Shown one piece after another: positions 24,601 through 31,015 of a DNA stretch of 64,000 bases. The number at the start of each line of letters is the position of its first letter. Position 1 is the stretch's first letter. Both the position numbers and the translations under genes were made by a program. This DNA comes from Zoroaster sp. YZ-2022 (lineage: Eukaryota; Echinodermata; Asteroidea; Forcipulatida; Zoroasteridae). The notes under the pieces were generated by a model that saw only the letters and a program-made list of their open reading frames with translations, ran no database searches and had not been told where the DNA came from. Location: NCBI GenBank assembly GCA_029582265.1, contig CM055828.1, positions 17,433,430 to 17,497,429 on the forward strand. The letters run 5' to 3'.

Positions 24601-26597
24601 GTAATATGTGCCATGTTTTTGACGGGGCAAAATTGTTTATTTCGAACATTCGTTGCCATCTGCGACCCAGCGCTCGAACTTCACGCACGCGTCTGGAATG
24701 TACGTGAAGTTTGAGCGCTGGGTCGCAGACGGCAACAAGTGTTCGAAATAAACATCGTCGACCACTTTCCCTCTATATTTCGCCTGAATGGATTCAACAT
24801 GCTTCGAACATATCTTGCATTTCAATTTGTAAATCATACTTTCTTCTTCTTCATATACTTTGTTTTTCAACTCATCGTCCCATTTATTATAGCTATTTAG
24901 GCTTACGGTTTTCTTCGGCTTGGCAAGTCCGTGAGCCATCTTGCCGAACTTGACAGAACTGTAAGTGTTGGTACCATGTACAGCGATGCACGTACAGTAC
25001 TTGGATTTTTTTTCCCGAAATGTTTTGTGAACCATAAAATTTGTCATAATACTAGTTCACTATTTTGTTAGATATTGTCTTTTTTTAATGTTTCTGATTT
25101 TTATAAAATGAATTGGAGCCCAGAAAAAAAGAAACAGAAAGAAAAGAAATATTGCGATAATCATGGGAAATCGACTATCACTGTACATGGTAACCACATG
25201 TATAAAATAGATTGATGCCGTAAGCTTACTATCCGCGAAGACTATTGGCTCAAAAACGGGAGCTTTCGTGCTATCAACCAATCCGCGGACAGATAAAAAC
25301 AGATTGACTTTAGGTCACTAATGCTTATAATTATTTATTGACAACAAAAACACGGAGTGCGGCGGACTTCTGCGACTCGGTGAGTGGCTGATATTCGTGA
25401 ATGAATACCTTGTAAACAATTTAGTAAACAATACACAAAGATGAGGGAAGGAAAAAAAAGGCTCAACTTTGTGTCGGATTGACGTAAAATTAAGAATGAT
25501 TTATGGAAAGCAAGTCTTTGGAAAAAGTAAAAACATATCCATAATGTTGACACAAAAATAAAGCTGAAAGTGAAACTTTTTTTGTTTGATTGCTGGACAT
25601 GTGGACGTGTTACGCAAATCTACTTAGATTCGCATTGTTAATGTTGGGCGCGAATCTTCGCGCGAATCGATTCGCGGATTCGCGTCGGATTTCTAGGCCT
25701 GAATCCTGTTTTATTTAATCAAATATACAGCATTCGATGAAGCGCGACTGTCCATACACTGTGTACATCCCTAATGACACCAAAACCGTTGAATCAGCCT
25801 ACACACACCGTGATACACACGCACAGCGTTCGTGCTCGTTTCCCTCATAAGAGCTTTTGAAAGGGTGTAAAAAATACACTCTCCGCTCAAAACTAAACAA
25901 AATTACGGCTCAAAACTTTCACATATGATAGAAAAGAGGTGTAACATTCATTCAGACACCTCTCTTACCTTTCAACTTGAAGATTTCACCTCAAAAAAAC
26001 GGTGTTTACTTTTTATCTCTTCGTAACTTCGGTTGTAGAGTAGTTATGAAGATCGAGCAAGCATGGGTATGTAAAGGAGCCCTTTGACTCAATAGGGAAA
26101 CCCGTTTTCATGTTAATCACAATGTACTCGGATGCGGAGACAGCTCCAAAGTGGATGCCCTCAGCAGAGCGCGGCAAATTTTACGCGCCGAATGCGCCCG
26201 ATCTCGGAACACTTCACGAAAGGCTGGGCGGGACGAGAGTGGTTCATTCATAAAAACCTAGATAGGCTTTCGCACGTACTTCTGATTGCTATTTTATGTA
26301 CATTGTTGGATAGCTGAGACTATAAGCTTTCCAATGAGCTATTACATGTAAGATTTTGACAGGTAAAAGTAGTAAAAAATTTGATTTAAAATTTTGATGT
26401 TTTTTGTTGCGGGCGATGCGCTGTACGTGTGGCGGGCTTCGGTCAAGCATAGCATGTACAAACTACAAACTGAAAACCCTACCATAAATTGCTTGTGCCT
26501 TTGACATTCGTTTTCTTGGCCTATCGATGTTGAATTCATTTTGAAGATCATAGTCCGTGATCTCGAAATCCTCCACTTCATCCTTTTCTGAGTCCAT
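451..26597 (-). CDS. TFIP11: TFIP11 (tuftelin-interacting protein 11) orthologue, nine exons, 3' end off window
   Basis: This is the spliced host gene for TFIP11 (yeast Ntr1/Spp382), a nuclear G-patch protein that activates the DEAH helicase DHX15/Prp43 to take apart the intron-lariat spliceosome. Nine minus-strand exons (listed separately) join in phase at GT/AG sites into about 600 residues. In order they give an acidic N-terminal TIP_N stretch ([12 protein letters not shown]), a G-patch split across exons 3 and 4 (GIGQKLLLQ / [11 protein letters not shown]), a basic linker, the VKVIDMTG segment and the GCFC-like helical region ([32 protein letters not shown]). Animal orthologues are about 830-840 residues, so roughly the last 220 lie beyond position 1. 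The introns are 1-6 kb and carry most of the mobile elements in the left part of the window. The identification rests on family knowledge and is very secure; no coding break was seen. Confidence 0.95.
2354..2515 (-). CDS. TFIP11: TFIP11 exon 8
   Basis: Acceptor TTCCAG ends at 2516 and donor GTGAGT begins at 2353. Together with the split Glu codon it encodes [32 protein letters not shown] and [16 protein letters not shown], highly conserved in TFIP11. It ends one base into a Gly codon. Confidence 0.94.
2751..3348. mobile_element. TTAA-flanked piggyBac-like MITE (copy A)
   Basis: Starts TTAA-CCCTAACGATCCCC and ends CTTAGGGAGTTAGGG-TTAA. The interior is made of diverged short repeats containing GGAGTTTGATGGGTTGAGTA. 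The flanking sequence recurs uninterrupted at 3497-3600 with a single TTAA, which is direct evidence that this is an insertion at TTAA (see findings). TTAA duplication and CCC-starting ends are the known signature of piggyBac-type elements; no transposase is present. Confidence 0.8.
3431..3497. repeat. Fragment repeated at the window start
   Basis: TTAACCCTAACCCTCTACAGG and the following ~55 bases (CATTTCACAGACACCCTGCT...) repeat almost exactly at positions 1-60. This looks like the left end of another TTAA-type element, truncated here where it abuts the duplicated empty target at 3497. Confidence 0.5.
4459..4766. mobile_element. Degenerate TTAA piggyBac-like MITE (copy B)
   Basis: The right end GTAGTTAGGG-TTAA (TTAA 4763-4766) is clear. 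The left end near 4459 (TTAA-AACCCAAACCCC) is worn. The interior shares GGAGTTTGATGGATTTGATA and AATCCATCAAAATC words with copies A, D and G. Confidence 0.5.
4785..5007 (-). CDS. TFIP11: TFIP11 exon 7
   Basis: Acceptor TTGCAG ends at 5008 and donor GTAATT begins at 4784. It encodes [20 protein letters not shown] through [13 protein letters not shown] and [10 protein letters not shown], the most recognisable TFIP11 GCFC segment. It ends one base into a Glu codon. A tRNA-derived SINE lies about 55 bp upstream, in intron 6. Confidence 0.94.
5063..5440 (+). mobile_element. tRNA-derived SINE, full length
   Basis: The head resembles a class II (Leu/Ser-type) tRNA with an A-box (GGCCGAGTGG) and a B-box (GGTTCGAATCC). 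It is followed by a conserved body (GTGTCCCTGAGCAAGACACTT, CACCCAGGAGTA, CTCCCCAAGGAGTTGAGATG) and a tail GCGCAATATAAGTGTCC(ATT)n. Six other copies in the window share the body. It lies in TFIP11 intron 6. Confidence 0.85.
5997..6613. mobile_element. TTAA piggyBac-like MITE (copy J)
   Basis: Ends are TTAA-CCCTTTCATTACC on the left and GGTATTGAAAGGG-TTAA on the right, matching over 13 bp with one mismatch. The interior contains GTCGACTAAAGTCGCCAATGG-type repeats shared with copy K (6772-7385), so J and K are one subfamily. No ORF of note. Confidence 0.75.
6772..7385. mobile_element. TTAA piggyBac-like MITE (copy K)
   Basis: Starts TTAA-CCCTCTCAGTACCG and ends TATGGTAAGGAAAGGG-TTAA. The length and internal sequence parallel copy J: an ACACATGGCGCTCCGTAG-like segment, and GTCGACTAAAGTC near the right end. 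It lies in TFIP11 intron 6. Confidence 0.72.
7754..8024 (-). CDS. TFIP11: TFIP11 exon 6
   Basis: Acceptor TTTCAG ends at 8025 and donor GTAAAA begins at 7753. It encodes [15 protein letters not shown] through LAAVILFPL, the DMVVNL / coiled helical segment of TFIP11 with the NPLSLADC motif. It ends on a codon boundary. Reading past the donor reaches a stop within a few codons, which supports the splice. Confidence 0.94.
8050..8345 (+). mobile_element. tRNA-derived SINE, diverged copy
   Basis: Begins GTGCCATGGCCATGAGTGG, with a worn B-box (GGGTTCAAAACC), then CTTGTGTCCTTTAGCAAGACAC and CACCCAGGAGTAAACATGGG. It is the same family as 5063-5440 but older, and it has lost the (ATT)n tail. It starts 25 bp upstream of the TFIP11 exon 6 acceptor. 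Confidence 0.75.
8398..8791. mobile_element. TTAA piggyBac-like MITE (copy C)
   Basis: Left end ATAA-CCCTCCTACTATTG (TTAA mutated) and right end TAGTAGTAGGAGGG-TTAA. A ~65 bp stretch near the right end (AATGTACTTACTACA...CTAGATATACC) is duplicated at 8598-8660 and 8704-8764, together with an extra internal copy of the right end (AGTAGGAAGGTTAAT). This suggests a nested or tandemly duplicated terminus. Confidence 0.68.
8870..9083. mobile_element. Degenerate TTAA MITE (copy D)
   Basis: Bounded by TTAA-CCTTCAACTTTC and AAGTTGGTTAGAG-TTAA. Inside are CCTTCCTGAATCCATCAAAT and TTGATGG words shared with copies B, E and G. The termini are worn, so the call is tentative. Confidence 0.45.
9085..9373 (-). 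mobile_element. tRNA-derived SINE, antisense, 5'-truncated
   Basis: Read on the minus strand this is the SINE body and tail: CTTGTGTCCTTGAGCAAGAC, CACCCAGGGGTAAATGGGTA, the GAGCTGAGATGGTTTCAGGA segment, and an (ATT)n tail facing left at 9091. The tRNA-like head stops abruptly at about 9370. Confidence 0.8.
9461..12070. mobile_element. TTAA MITE (copy E) expanded by an internal minisatellite
   Basis: The left end is TTAA-CCCTAATTCCCTAGG. The right end, GATTTGGGAAGGTTAGGGCTAA (12049-12070), has the TTAA changed to CTAA. The interior is mostly the 44-bp array at 9465-11755, followed by a ~300 bp tail with two AATCCTCCAAAATCATTCACT copies. The array monomer itself resembles the element's left end, so the expansion probably began from the terminus. 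Confidence 0.6.
9465..11755. repeat. 44-bp minisatellite, ~52 units, 23-unit higher-order period
   Basis: The unit contains CCTAACTCCCTAGGCCC, ATTTGCTTACACATAACC and TGAATCCTT. Variants (GCTTAC/GTTTAC, AACCTG/AATCTG/AACCTA, CCTTCC/CCTCCC, CTTGG) recur in the same order 23 units apart. For example, AACCTAAATCTTTCC is at 9673 and again about 1,011 bases later, and the CCCTTGGCCC variant is at 9559 and again near 10571. No ORF runs through it. Confidence 0.92.
12169..12476 (-). CDS. TFIP11: TFIP11 exon 5
   Basis: Acceptor TTTCAG ends at 12477 and donor GTAAGT begins at 12168. It encodes a basic linker ([16 protein letters not shown]), the conserved [13 protein letters not shown] segment, and the first helices of the GCFC-like region ([25 protein letters not shown]). 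It ends two bases into a Gln codon completed by exon 6. Confidence 0.94.
12483..12650 (+). mobile_element. tRNA-derived SINE fragment, diverged
   Basis: Contains GTTTGAATCCTGGCCAA, GTGCTTTTGTCATAAAGCAAGACA, and CTGCTTCTTTCCACCC, a degraded SINE body directly upstream of the TFIP11 exon 5 acceptor. The head and tail are missing. Confidence 0.6.
13697..14053 (+). mobile_element. tRNA-derived SINE, full length
   Basis: The head GTGCCATGGTCGAGCGG carries A- and B-boxes (GGTTCGAATCC). It is followed by CTTGTGTCCTTGAGCAAGAC, CACCCAGGGGTAAATGGG, ATACTCCCCAGGGAGCTGAG and the tail GTGCTATATAAGTCCACATT(ATT)n. Best-preserved copy together with 21383-21748. Confidence 0.88.
14117..14178 (+). repeat. tRNA-like remnant
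   Basis: GGTTATAGCTCAGTTGGCC is a good tRNA 5' half with an A-box, followed after ~40 bases by GTAGGTTCAGTC, a worn B-box. The acceptor and anticodon stems do not pair well. It is probably the head of another tRNA-derived SINE or a tRNA pseudogene. Confidence 0.4.
14233..14448 (-). CDS. TFIP11: TFIP11 exon 4 (second half of G-patch)
   Basis: Acceptor ATGCAG ends at 14449 and donor GTGAGA begins at 14232. It is 72 codons in phase 0. It opens with [16 protein letters not shown], the G-patch core, followed by [13 protein letters not shown] and the conserved acidic VVDSEEEED block. Confidence 0.94.
15812..15958 (-). CDS. TFIP11: TFIP11 exon 3 (first half of G-patch)
   Basis: The acceptor ends at 15959 and donor GTAAAG begins at 15811. 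It is 49 codons in phase 0. The C-terminal part, [18 protein letters not shown], is the start of the G-patch, which contacts DHX15 in the human protein. Intron 2 upstream (15959-22092) holds the LINE and several TTAA elements. Confidence 0.93.
16093..16467. mobile_element. TTAA piggyBac-like MITE (copy F)
   Basis: TTAA-CCCTCCTACT at the left and AGTAGGAGGG-TTAA at the right form a perfect 10-bp inverted repeat. The interior is rich in short direct and inverted copies of TTTGAATGGT / ACCATTTGAA and TAATACAAAACCTTGTTTGG, and has nothing in common with the J/K interior. Confidence 0.8.
16682..17119. mobile_element. TTAA MITE (copy G) with internal minisatellite
   Basis: Left end ATAA-CCCTAACCCCCTAGG; right end GGGGTGGTTAAGG-TTAA. 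Positions 16685-16895 hold about five units of a ~42-48 bp repeat (CCCCCTAGGTATTCTGGCTAGGAACCTTCCTGAATCC, quoted in parts: CCTAGGTATTCTGG, CTAGGAACCTTCCTG). As in copy E, the repeat unit derives from the element's left terminus. Confidence 0.62.
17230..17319. mobile_element. TTAA MITE, minimal copy (H)
   Basis: A 90-bp element with ends TTAACCATAACTCCCTA and TAGGGAGTTATGGTTAA, a perfect 17-bp inverted repeat including TTAA. The ~55 bp core includes GGAGGATTTTGAAGGATTTT, matching the right-end words of copies E and G. It is the smallest and cleanest member of the group. Confidence 0.8.
17440..17562 (+). repeat. Short tandem repeat (ACTGTTWAWAC-type)
   Basis: About ten imperfect copies of ACTGTTTATACTGTT / ACACTGTTAAACACTG lie directly upstream of the LINE 5' region. 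It could be simple satellite at the insertion point or part of the LINE promoter region; I cannot tell which. Confidence 0.65.
17557..20845 (+). mobile_element. APE-type non-LTR retrotransposon (LINE), nearly full length
   Basis: An endonuclease plus reverse-transcriptase ORF (17921-20829, two frame breaks) is preceded by a GC-rich 5' stretch and ends in a short ATG/TGA trinucleotide tail (20824-20845). It has no LTR and no poly(A) tract. A short tandem-repeat tail and a single EN-RT ORF fit an RTE-like clade, but the clade is inference. It is inserted antisense to TFIP11 within intron 2, and its base composition is visibly richer in G+C than the surrounding intron. Confidence 0.88.
17921..20829 (+). 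pseudogene. LINE endonuclease/reverse transcriptase, two frameshifts
   Basis: Copies LINE RNA into DNA at a nicked target. The first reading frame (17921-19549) holds the APE-like endonuclease: [16 protein letters not shown], the GDFNARLG motif and a C-terminal SDHQVV. A basic linker and the start of the reverse transcriptase ([25 protein letters not shown]) follow. The frame then changes near 19540, and the second (to about 20420) carries [24 protein letters not shown] and the catalytic [10 protein letters not shown] (about 20064-20093). A second break near 20425 precedes the C-terminal part ([32 protein letters not shown]) that ends at 20829. All key catalytic motifs survive, so the copy is fairly young, but it cannot make one intact protein as assembled. 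Confidence 0.88.
21205..21378 (+). mobile_element. tRNA-derived SINE, alternate tail
   Basis: Shares the head (CACCGAACTCAAGTTCTGG, GAGTTCGAGCCCCGG) and CTTGTGTCCTTGAGCAAGG with the next copy. It then diverges into TTCGTCCTTCGGATGGGACG and GTAAAGCCGTAGGTCCCGTG, so it is a different subfamily or an early termination. Confidence 0.7.
21383..21748 (+). mobile_element. tRNA-derived SINE, full length
   Basis: Head with B-box GGGTTCGAGCCCCGG, body CACCCAGGGGTTAAATGGG and CTCCCCAGGGAGCTGAGATG, tail GTGCGCTATATAAATC followed by (ATT)n. The head differs from that at 13697, suggesting two head subfamilies sharing one body. Confidence 0.86.
22093..22232 (-). CDS. TFIP11: TFIP11 exon 2
   Basis: Acceptor CCCCAG ends at 22233 and donor GTACAT begins at 22092. 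The exon encodes [16 protein letters not shown] through [16 protein letters not shown], the acidic DSDDE patch and the FIS-LK motif of the TIP_N region. It enters completing a Gly codon and leaves on a codon boundary. Confidence 0.93.
22537..22590 (+). repeat. 54-bp segment repeated inverted at 31297-31350
   Basis: AAGACTAATTGCGGTGACAC through CTCAATTGAGTAGTAATTA occurs again, base for base as far as I can read, on the opposite strand at 31297-31350. At the first site it leads straight into the GTTCTGAAAAGAAC hairpin and hammerhead-like motif; at the second it does not. Confidence 0.75.
22586..22660 (-). ncRNA. Possible hammerhead-ribozyme-like remnant
   Basis: On the minus strand, CTGAGGA (22655-22649) fits the CUGANGA core. 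It is followed by a perfect 7-bp stem (CGATCAG 22648-22642 with CTGATCG 22626-22620), then AAC where the hammerhead core has GAAAC. One A appears to be missing. A second hairpin, GTTCTGAAAAGAAC, lies 20 bases on. I could not place stem I or the cleavage site, so this is a candidate or decayed copy only. Confidence 0.3.
22835..23015 (+). mobile_element. LINE 3'-end fragment
   Basis: The plus-strand reading, broken by frame changes, shows the C-terminal signature of LINE RT proteins: RPKTTWRR, a [10 protein letters not shown] segment, then [19 protein letters not shown] across shifts. It ends in a GATTGATTGACTGA tail. This is a 5'-truncated, decayed copy of a different element from that at 17.6-20.8 kb. 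Confidence 0.65.
23020..24090. other. Intronic DNA, nothing recognised
   Basis: This is part of TFIP11 intron 1. It is AT-rich with an A-run at 23561-23574. Short ORFs of 60-80 codons on both strands have no recognisable motif. I see no repeat shared with the rest of the window. Confidence 0.6.
24450..25047 (-). pseudogene. Broken BED/TTF-type zinc-finger protein
   Basis: The first ORF (25047-24637) has a basic start ([20 protein letters not shown]) and [19 protein letters not shown], a CxxC half finger. The second (24659-24450) has [15 protein letters not shown], an HxxxxH half finger. Together the order CxxC...HxxxxH resembles the single zinc finger at the N-terminus of hAT transposases and ZNF862/ZBED-like proteins. 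Between the halves sits a 52-bp inverted duplication that interrupts the frame. No catalytic transposase domain follows. Confidence 0.45.
24634..24754. repeat. 52-bp inverted duplication (hairpin)
   Basis: Arms 24634-24685 and 24703-24754 are reverse complements with only a few mismatches; the spacer is 17 bp. The sequence within the arms is coding-like ([10 protein letters not shown]) on the minus strand for one arm and the plus strand for the other. The duplication therefore arose by copying coding sequence in inverted orientation. Confidence 0.85.
26483..26597 (-). CDS. TFIP11: TFIP11 exon 1 (start codon)
   Basis: The ATG is at 26597-26595. It opens [18 protein letters not shown], which matches the acidic N-terminus of TFIP11. 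The exon ends in the first base of a glycine codon (TATG) and is followed by donor GTAGGG (26482-26477). Joining to exon 2 yields [10 protein letters not shown], a conserved TFIP11 stretch, so both the start and the phase are supported. Confidence 0.93.
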
Positions 26598-27175
26598 TTT
26601 CAGTTATCTGGTTATGGTAAAGTCTGAACTGAATAGTGAATGCAAACAATTTTTTGAAGAATGAATAGGCCTAGGCTACATACTGTACATATACGCACAT
26701 ACATGTAACGTTAGTCAAGTGCACATTCTCAAACATTATTACGATGATAAGAGTTTACGTCTAGGAGCCATGCGAACTATTGGTTTGAACTCAGGAGGGC
26801 GCCGTACCGGTCGCGTTTTTTTTCTTCTGCAGTCCACTTTGTCAACTATTATGCATTTGTATACTAAGAATGAATTTTTGACTTTATTTTCCTTAAAAAA
26901 CTCCTCCATAACCATGATTTACTATTATATAGAAAGTCTGTGCTCTGAATTATTTTTGTAGTAAAAAAGTTTATAAAAATATTTATAAAAAAAAACCTAA
27001 TATTTAACTCACGGTTACCGTCAACTTGCAAGGCGAGAGTTTAACCACTATTAACTACTATGCCACTCAATTTGATGGCGAATTAATTATTGAAGAACCC
27101 TTTTTAAATTAGATTTCTATGCCAATTTTTAAGCCATTGACTAAGTATGCTGCAGAGAAAATAGCATACCGGTCG
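26598..27175. promoter_or_regulatory. TFIP11: 5' flank of TFIP11
   Basis: The ~570 bp upstream of the TFIP11 start codon are AT-rich, with a CAGGAGGGCGCCGTACCGGTCGCG patch (quoted in parts: GGAGGGCGCCG, TACCGGTCGCG) near 26795-26818. No TATA box in a convincing position. It presumably contains the promoter and 5' UTR, inferred from location only. Confidence 0.4.
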
Positions 27176-27179
27176 CTTG

Positions 27180-27420
27180 GGTGCACTCACCGAGGGGTGC
27201 ACCCATAGTGAGAAATTCATGCGCCGAGCTGCTTGATTTTGTATTCCTCATTTATTTTCTGAAAAACAAAAATTTGAGGCCCATGCATTTGATGGATTGT
27301 GTCCTTGACCTACAACTTTGAGTACTTTGGATGACACTAGGCCCTGAAAAAGTGGTCCTAATTCCAAAATGGATGCTTTTCAGTGTGGGCGTTTTCACTA
27401 GTGTAGAGGGTGGTTTTCAT
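27180..27420 (+). repeat. Left arm of a ~4.1 kb inverted-repeat-flanked segment
   Basis: GTGAGAAATTCATGCGCCGAGC, AGGCCCATGCATTTGATGGATTGTG, CACTAGGCCCTGAAAAAGTGG and CTAGTGTAGAGGGTGG (each quoted in part) reappear as the reverse complement at 31016-31295, with roughly one difference in six to eight bases. It may be one end of a composite element or one of two inverted copies of a dispersed repeat. Confidence 0.7.
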
Positions 27421-27529
27421 ACTAGTACGAGTTGACTTGACTCAAGCCGTACTCTCCTACGACTCGCCGAGATGTTGTGACCAAAGGTTGTTTCAATAGT
27501 CCGTGGGCTACCCACCACCCCCTCCCCCT

Positions 27530-27853
27530 GGGAATTTTTCAAGACAAATATTTTTGTAAACCTCGACCATAGAGCTATTGAAATCAGGTTGTCTGCAAAT
27601 TGCCTGTTGGTAGGGTAGGTAAGGCTGTGAGGGCGCTTTTTCAAAATGGCCGCCAAAATCCCGGTAATCAATCGTGCCACATAGGATGACTTTTTATTTT
27701 TAGTGACCACCCCTTGGGGATTTTTCAAGACAATTATTTTTGTAAACCTTGACCATATAGATCTATTGAAATCAGGTTGTCTGCAAATTGCCTGTTGGTG
27801 GGTGAGGCTGTGAGGGCGCTTTTTCAAAATGGCCGCCAAAATCCCGGTAATTG
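27530..27853. repeat. Tandem duplication, ~175 bp unit, two copies
   Basis: Both copies contain TTTTTCAAGACAA, ATTGAAATCAGGTTGTCTGC, AAATTGCCTGTTGGT and GGCGCTTTTTCAAAATGGCC. They begin about 175 bp apart (27534 and 27720). A 180-codon minus-strand ORF across it merely reflects the duplication. Confidence 0.75.
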
Positions 27854-28559
27854 ATCGCAGCGAGAAATGCTGCCGCCTCCTCGTCGTCCCAAGCATTGGC
27901 GATTTTGCAGGATTCAAAATGTTCCAGGTACCGGTAGTCTTCCCAGGGCTCCTTGTCACTACTTTTTTAACCGCTTGAATAATTTGTGTATAAAACTATA
28001 GTGGTGATCATAGAAACATCCAGACAAATGACAGGGCAACGAAGACAGGATTTATCTTTTTCAAACAACAATGAATTTCTCTTTATTTATACAATTATTT
28101 ACAATAATATTTACAATGTTTAATTAAACTATAGATTGTGAATGTTATTGGCTTTACGTTTCGTATCTAACAGGTTCTTTCTCAAAGAGAAAGAGATCGT
28201 TAATAATTGCAGACATAATTAAAAGTTATCTATATGTTTCTTCCATACAGAGGTTTGTATAATTTTACCACTATGATATCCTTATTTCACAGAAGGATTC
28301 TTGATTAGTATTTTTGCATTTTCAAGCATTCCCAGGTCAAATAAAGGGTGAATGAACTTTCCAAACCTAGTGCAAACCTAGTATGTCTTTCAACCAATGG
28401 CAATGAACTGTTTGGATCATGTGGAAGGTAAAAAAAATCATGAATATTCATTTTTGTGTGGAGGTTTTTCCACACAGTCGTGCCCCGCAAGGTTAATACA
28501 CTAAGTATGTTGATAACTATCTGATTAATTACTGTCCTTTCTTAAAGTCAAAACTGGTG

Positions 28560-29075
28560 TGTTTTTTTCTGAAAGAGGGAACGTAAGCTTTTATTTAGAT
28601 ATAAATTTATTGGCCTCCCTTGAAAACTTTTAAAGTTACACCCGCCCCTATTATGTATCTCTCTTTTTTCTTCACATTGTACAGTGCTGTATAATTGCTA
28701 CAGAGAACACCCGCAACTTGACGGAGGGCCAAGTGTCCATAGAGGCTGTTTAAAGGTATGAAGGAATTAGCAAAATTCAAAATTATATAAATTATATAAA
28801 TTTGTCGGCCCTCTTGAAAACTTTCATATTTATTAGTTATCCCGACCGTAGACTGTATAGTGCTGTATTATTTCCACTGAGAACACCAGCAAGTTGACGG
28901 TGGGGTCAGTGTCCGTGGAGGCCGTTTAAATAAATTGGTCAAATTCAAAATTTATATGTTTTTCCTAACGGGGAGAACCTAAGCTATCATTTATATATAA
29001 ATTTGTCGGCCCATGAAAAAAAAACACCATTTATATTTATTTTTTCCTTCACACTGTATAGTGCTGTATTATACC
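28560..29075 (+). repeat. Diverged monomers of the 243-bp satellite
   Basis: Three worn units (from about 28571, 28790 and 28970) contain GAGGGAACGTAAGCTTTTAT, TAGATATAAATTTATTGGCC, TCCCTTGAAAACTTTTAAAG and AGGTATGAAGGAATTAG. They are recognisably the same sequence as the young array at 31.8-36.8 kb but much more diverged, and lack its CCGTCGCTAGAAATAATTTC segment. Confidence 0.7.
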
Positions 29076-29099
29076 CACTGAGAACAAGCCAAAGGGACA

Positions 29100-30130
29100 G
29101 GGCACCACTCCGTTTGCACTTGTAAGTATAAAATAATGTCTTGACATGTCCTCGCGTCATAAATATTAGGGGAACATGTCTACCAGCGTTCCCCGTGATT
29201 GCCGCCTGTGGGTTCTCGCCATACCAGCCGCAGTATCGCTTGATTGATGCCTCTGTGCTCTCGAGTAGTCTTATTGAAAAGCCAGCCGGCCCCTCCCCCG
29301 TCCATTCCCTATCCTATTGAGTACACAAACAAAAACCTCAATATCCGTCACATGATGAGCAAAGTGAGTCAGTGTAGGCCTATATATTTGCCAGATCGAC
29401 GGATGAGGTGCTTGGATCGCTCGATTTGGACACAATGAATGATAAAGTGATAGATCAGCCTTTTACGGCCTTCGGCTCAGGCATCTCAAGTAAGTACATT
29501 AAGAATTTTAATCACCTTATGTACCTGACATGTGGCAATTTTAAAGTGTACAATATTGCAGATGGAACGATTTGCAGGTTTTGTTTGTCTTTATAAAATC
29601 CAAAGCGATGAATAAATACAAAGCGAAATACAAACATTTTACGTATGTGTGAATATAGACCATGTGACTTGTTTACACTTTGTGTGACCTTTAGAGTACC
29701 AGGGTGATGTCCCGCCGGGCAAAAGTGTGTGTATTTGTATGCAGAGTTTGTACATTTTGTACTTCTCCACATAAGATCAAGATTTTTGTTTTAATTGTCA
29801 GATGAATAAGATTTGAGACGTAATGTTAGATAAATTAAGAATTTTTCTGCTGATATCTCAAAATATCAGATTGTATGACTTCTTGTCATTGACCAGAGTA
29901 CGTTTTTTGAGCCCGGCGCAGTTTCACCTTGAGGTTCTTTTGTAAACATGTGATATCATTGGTCACACCGTCTGTAGTGAAACAAAATATCTCTTTCTCA
30001 GAATCAATTAGACTGTGATGTTTCGAACCGTGATCCAACGTGATAATTAAGTGGAGCCCATGGTTATTGGTTCTTATCCCTATCGTACCACCCCTCACCT
30101 CCCCCAAAAAGGAACAAACAAAACAAAACC
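29100..30130. other. Intergenic DNA, nothing recognised
   Basis: No ORF with recognisable motifs, no clear repeat within the window and no RNA gene. Short ORFs (60-86 codons) on both strands show no domain. Confidence 0.55.
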
Positions 30131-30344
30131 AAATGAAAATAAATAATGATCACATTGGATTACGGTTCGAGACTAATTGGCATTGACCAAGGACCTCCTT
30201 TTGTTCTCCTCTATCGTCCCTTTTGTTCACTGTACACAAGTGTACGCGTGGAAACCATTGTTGTTGGTCTTAAAACCAACCCAGGACATAACTGACAATA
30301 GAGAAACTATGCTGGTAACATGAAGAATTGAAAATGAATTAACA

Positions 30345-30560
30345 ATACCTACAAAATCAATGAGCATTCCCGTTTCACATCAAATGATGATGAATCTTCT
30401 TTCATAGCAAACAGTCAGGTGAAGTGGTGGTGTAATGGATTAGACGCTTGACATCCATACAGGCGTTCCCGGTTCGAATCCTGCCTGCGTTTTTGTTTTC
30501 TTTTATTGTGTAGCAATACATTTCAAACCCTTTATTTAAGTAGGTTTATTTTAACCTATC
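30345..30560 (+). repeat. tRNA-like repeat, copy 1
   Basis: GTGGTGTAATGGATTAGACG resembles an A-box and GGTTCGAATCC is a perfect B-box. A 7-bp stem (ACGCTTG with CAGGCGT) closes a 9-base loop where an anticodon arm should be. The acceptor and T stems do not close properly, so this is a tRNA-derived repeat or pseudogene rather than a tRNA gene. The copy, with ~70 bp of upstream and ~90 bp of downstream flank, recurs at 31375-31613. Confidence 0.55.
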
Positions 30561-30572
30561 TAATACCAACAT

Positions 30573-30890
30573 GGTCCAGATGGCGCAGCACGTTGGCCGG
30601 ACCACTGGAAGTGTCAATCGCGGGACTTCCAGAGCTGGGACGCACCGGTTCGAAGCCCTAGAACAGACCTAATTCAGGGACATGGCAGCTGCGGCAGCAG
30701 CAACGGTTTGGGGGCCGCCATGTCTCTCCCCTATTCGATAGTTGGTTACGGTGTGGGAAAGTAAAGGAGGGACCGGGGGTCTGCCGATTCCCCCAGAAGG
30801 GTGCTAAGGTGGTTATCACGCTGGGTTCGCCTAGAAGATTCAACGCTCCCCAATGCCTGGTCATTACCTCTGACTAACTTTCTGCAGAAA
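30573..30890 (+). mobile_element. Second tRNA-derived SINE-like sequence
   Basis: ATGGCGCAGCACGTTGG (A-box-like) and CGGTTCGAAGCCC (B-box) lie ~65 bp apart, followed by a GC-rich body (GGGGGCCGCCATGTCTC, GGAGGGACCGGGGGTCTGCC). It is unlike the other SINE families in this window. Confidence 0.45.
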
Positions 30891-31015
30891 TTAGTTTTCA
30901 AAAAATATATAAATAATAGCTTTAATTACTATTACTTTATTTTAAAAGTGACTCACTCACAAACCATGTCACTTAACGTTTTGTCCCTTATTAACATACA
31001 GCTGTTTTATTGAAT

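Larger units (their letters stand above)
24105..25701 (-). mobile_element. hAT-like non-autonomous element with zinc-finger remnant
   Basis: Ends are CAGGCCTAGAAGTTCGCG on the left and CGCGTCGGATTTCTAGGCCTG (split: CGCGTCGGATTTC, TAGGCCTG) on the right, an 11-bp inverted terminus starting CAGG. AATCC lies at both outer edges, though a clean 8-bp duplication is not visible. Subterminal CGCGAGAATCC / GAATCTTCGCGCG repeats, including the palindrome CGCGAATCGATTCGCG at 25661-25676, crowd both ends, as in hAT elements. Two minus-strand ORFs inside carry halves of a transposase-type zinc finger. Assignment to hAT is inference. Confidence 0.5.

Noticed and set aside
27417..27959. 180-codon minus-strand ORF
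   Set aside because: It spans a tandem duplication and its repeated peptide merely mirrors the DNA repeat. No start context or domain.
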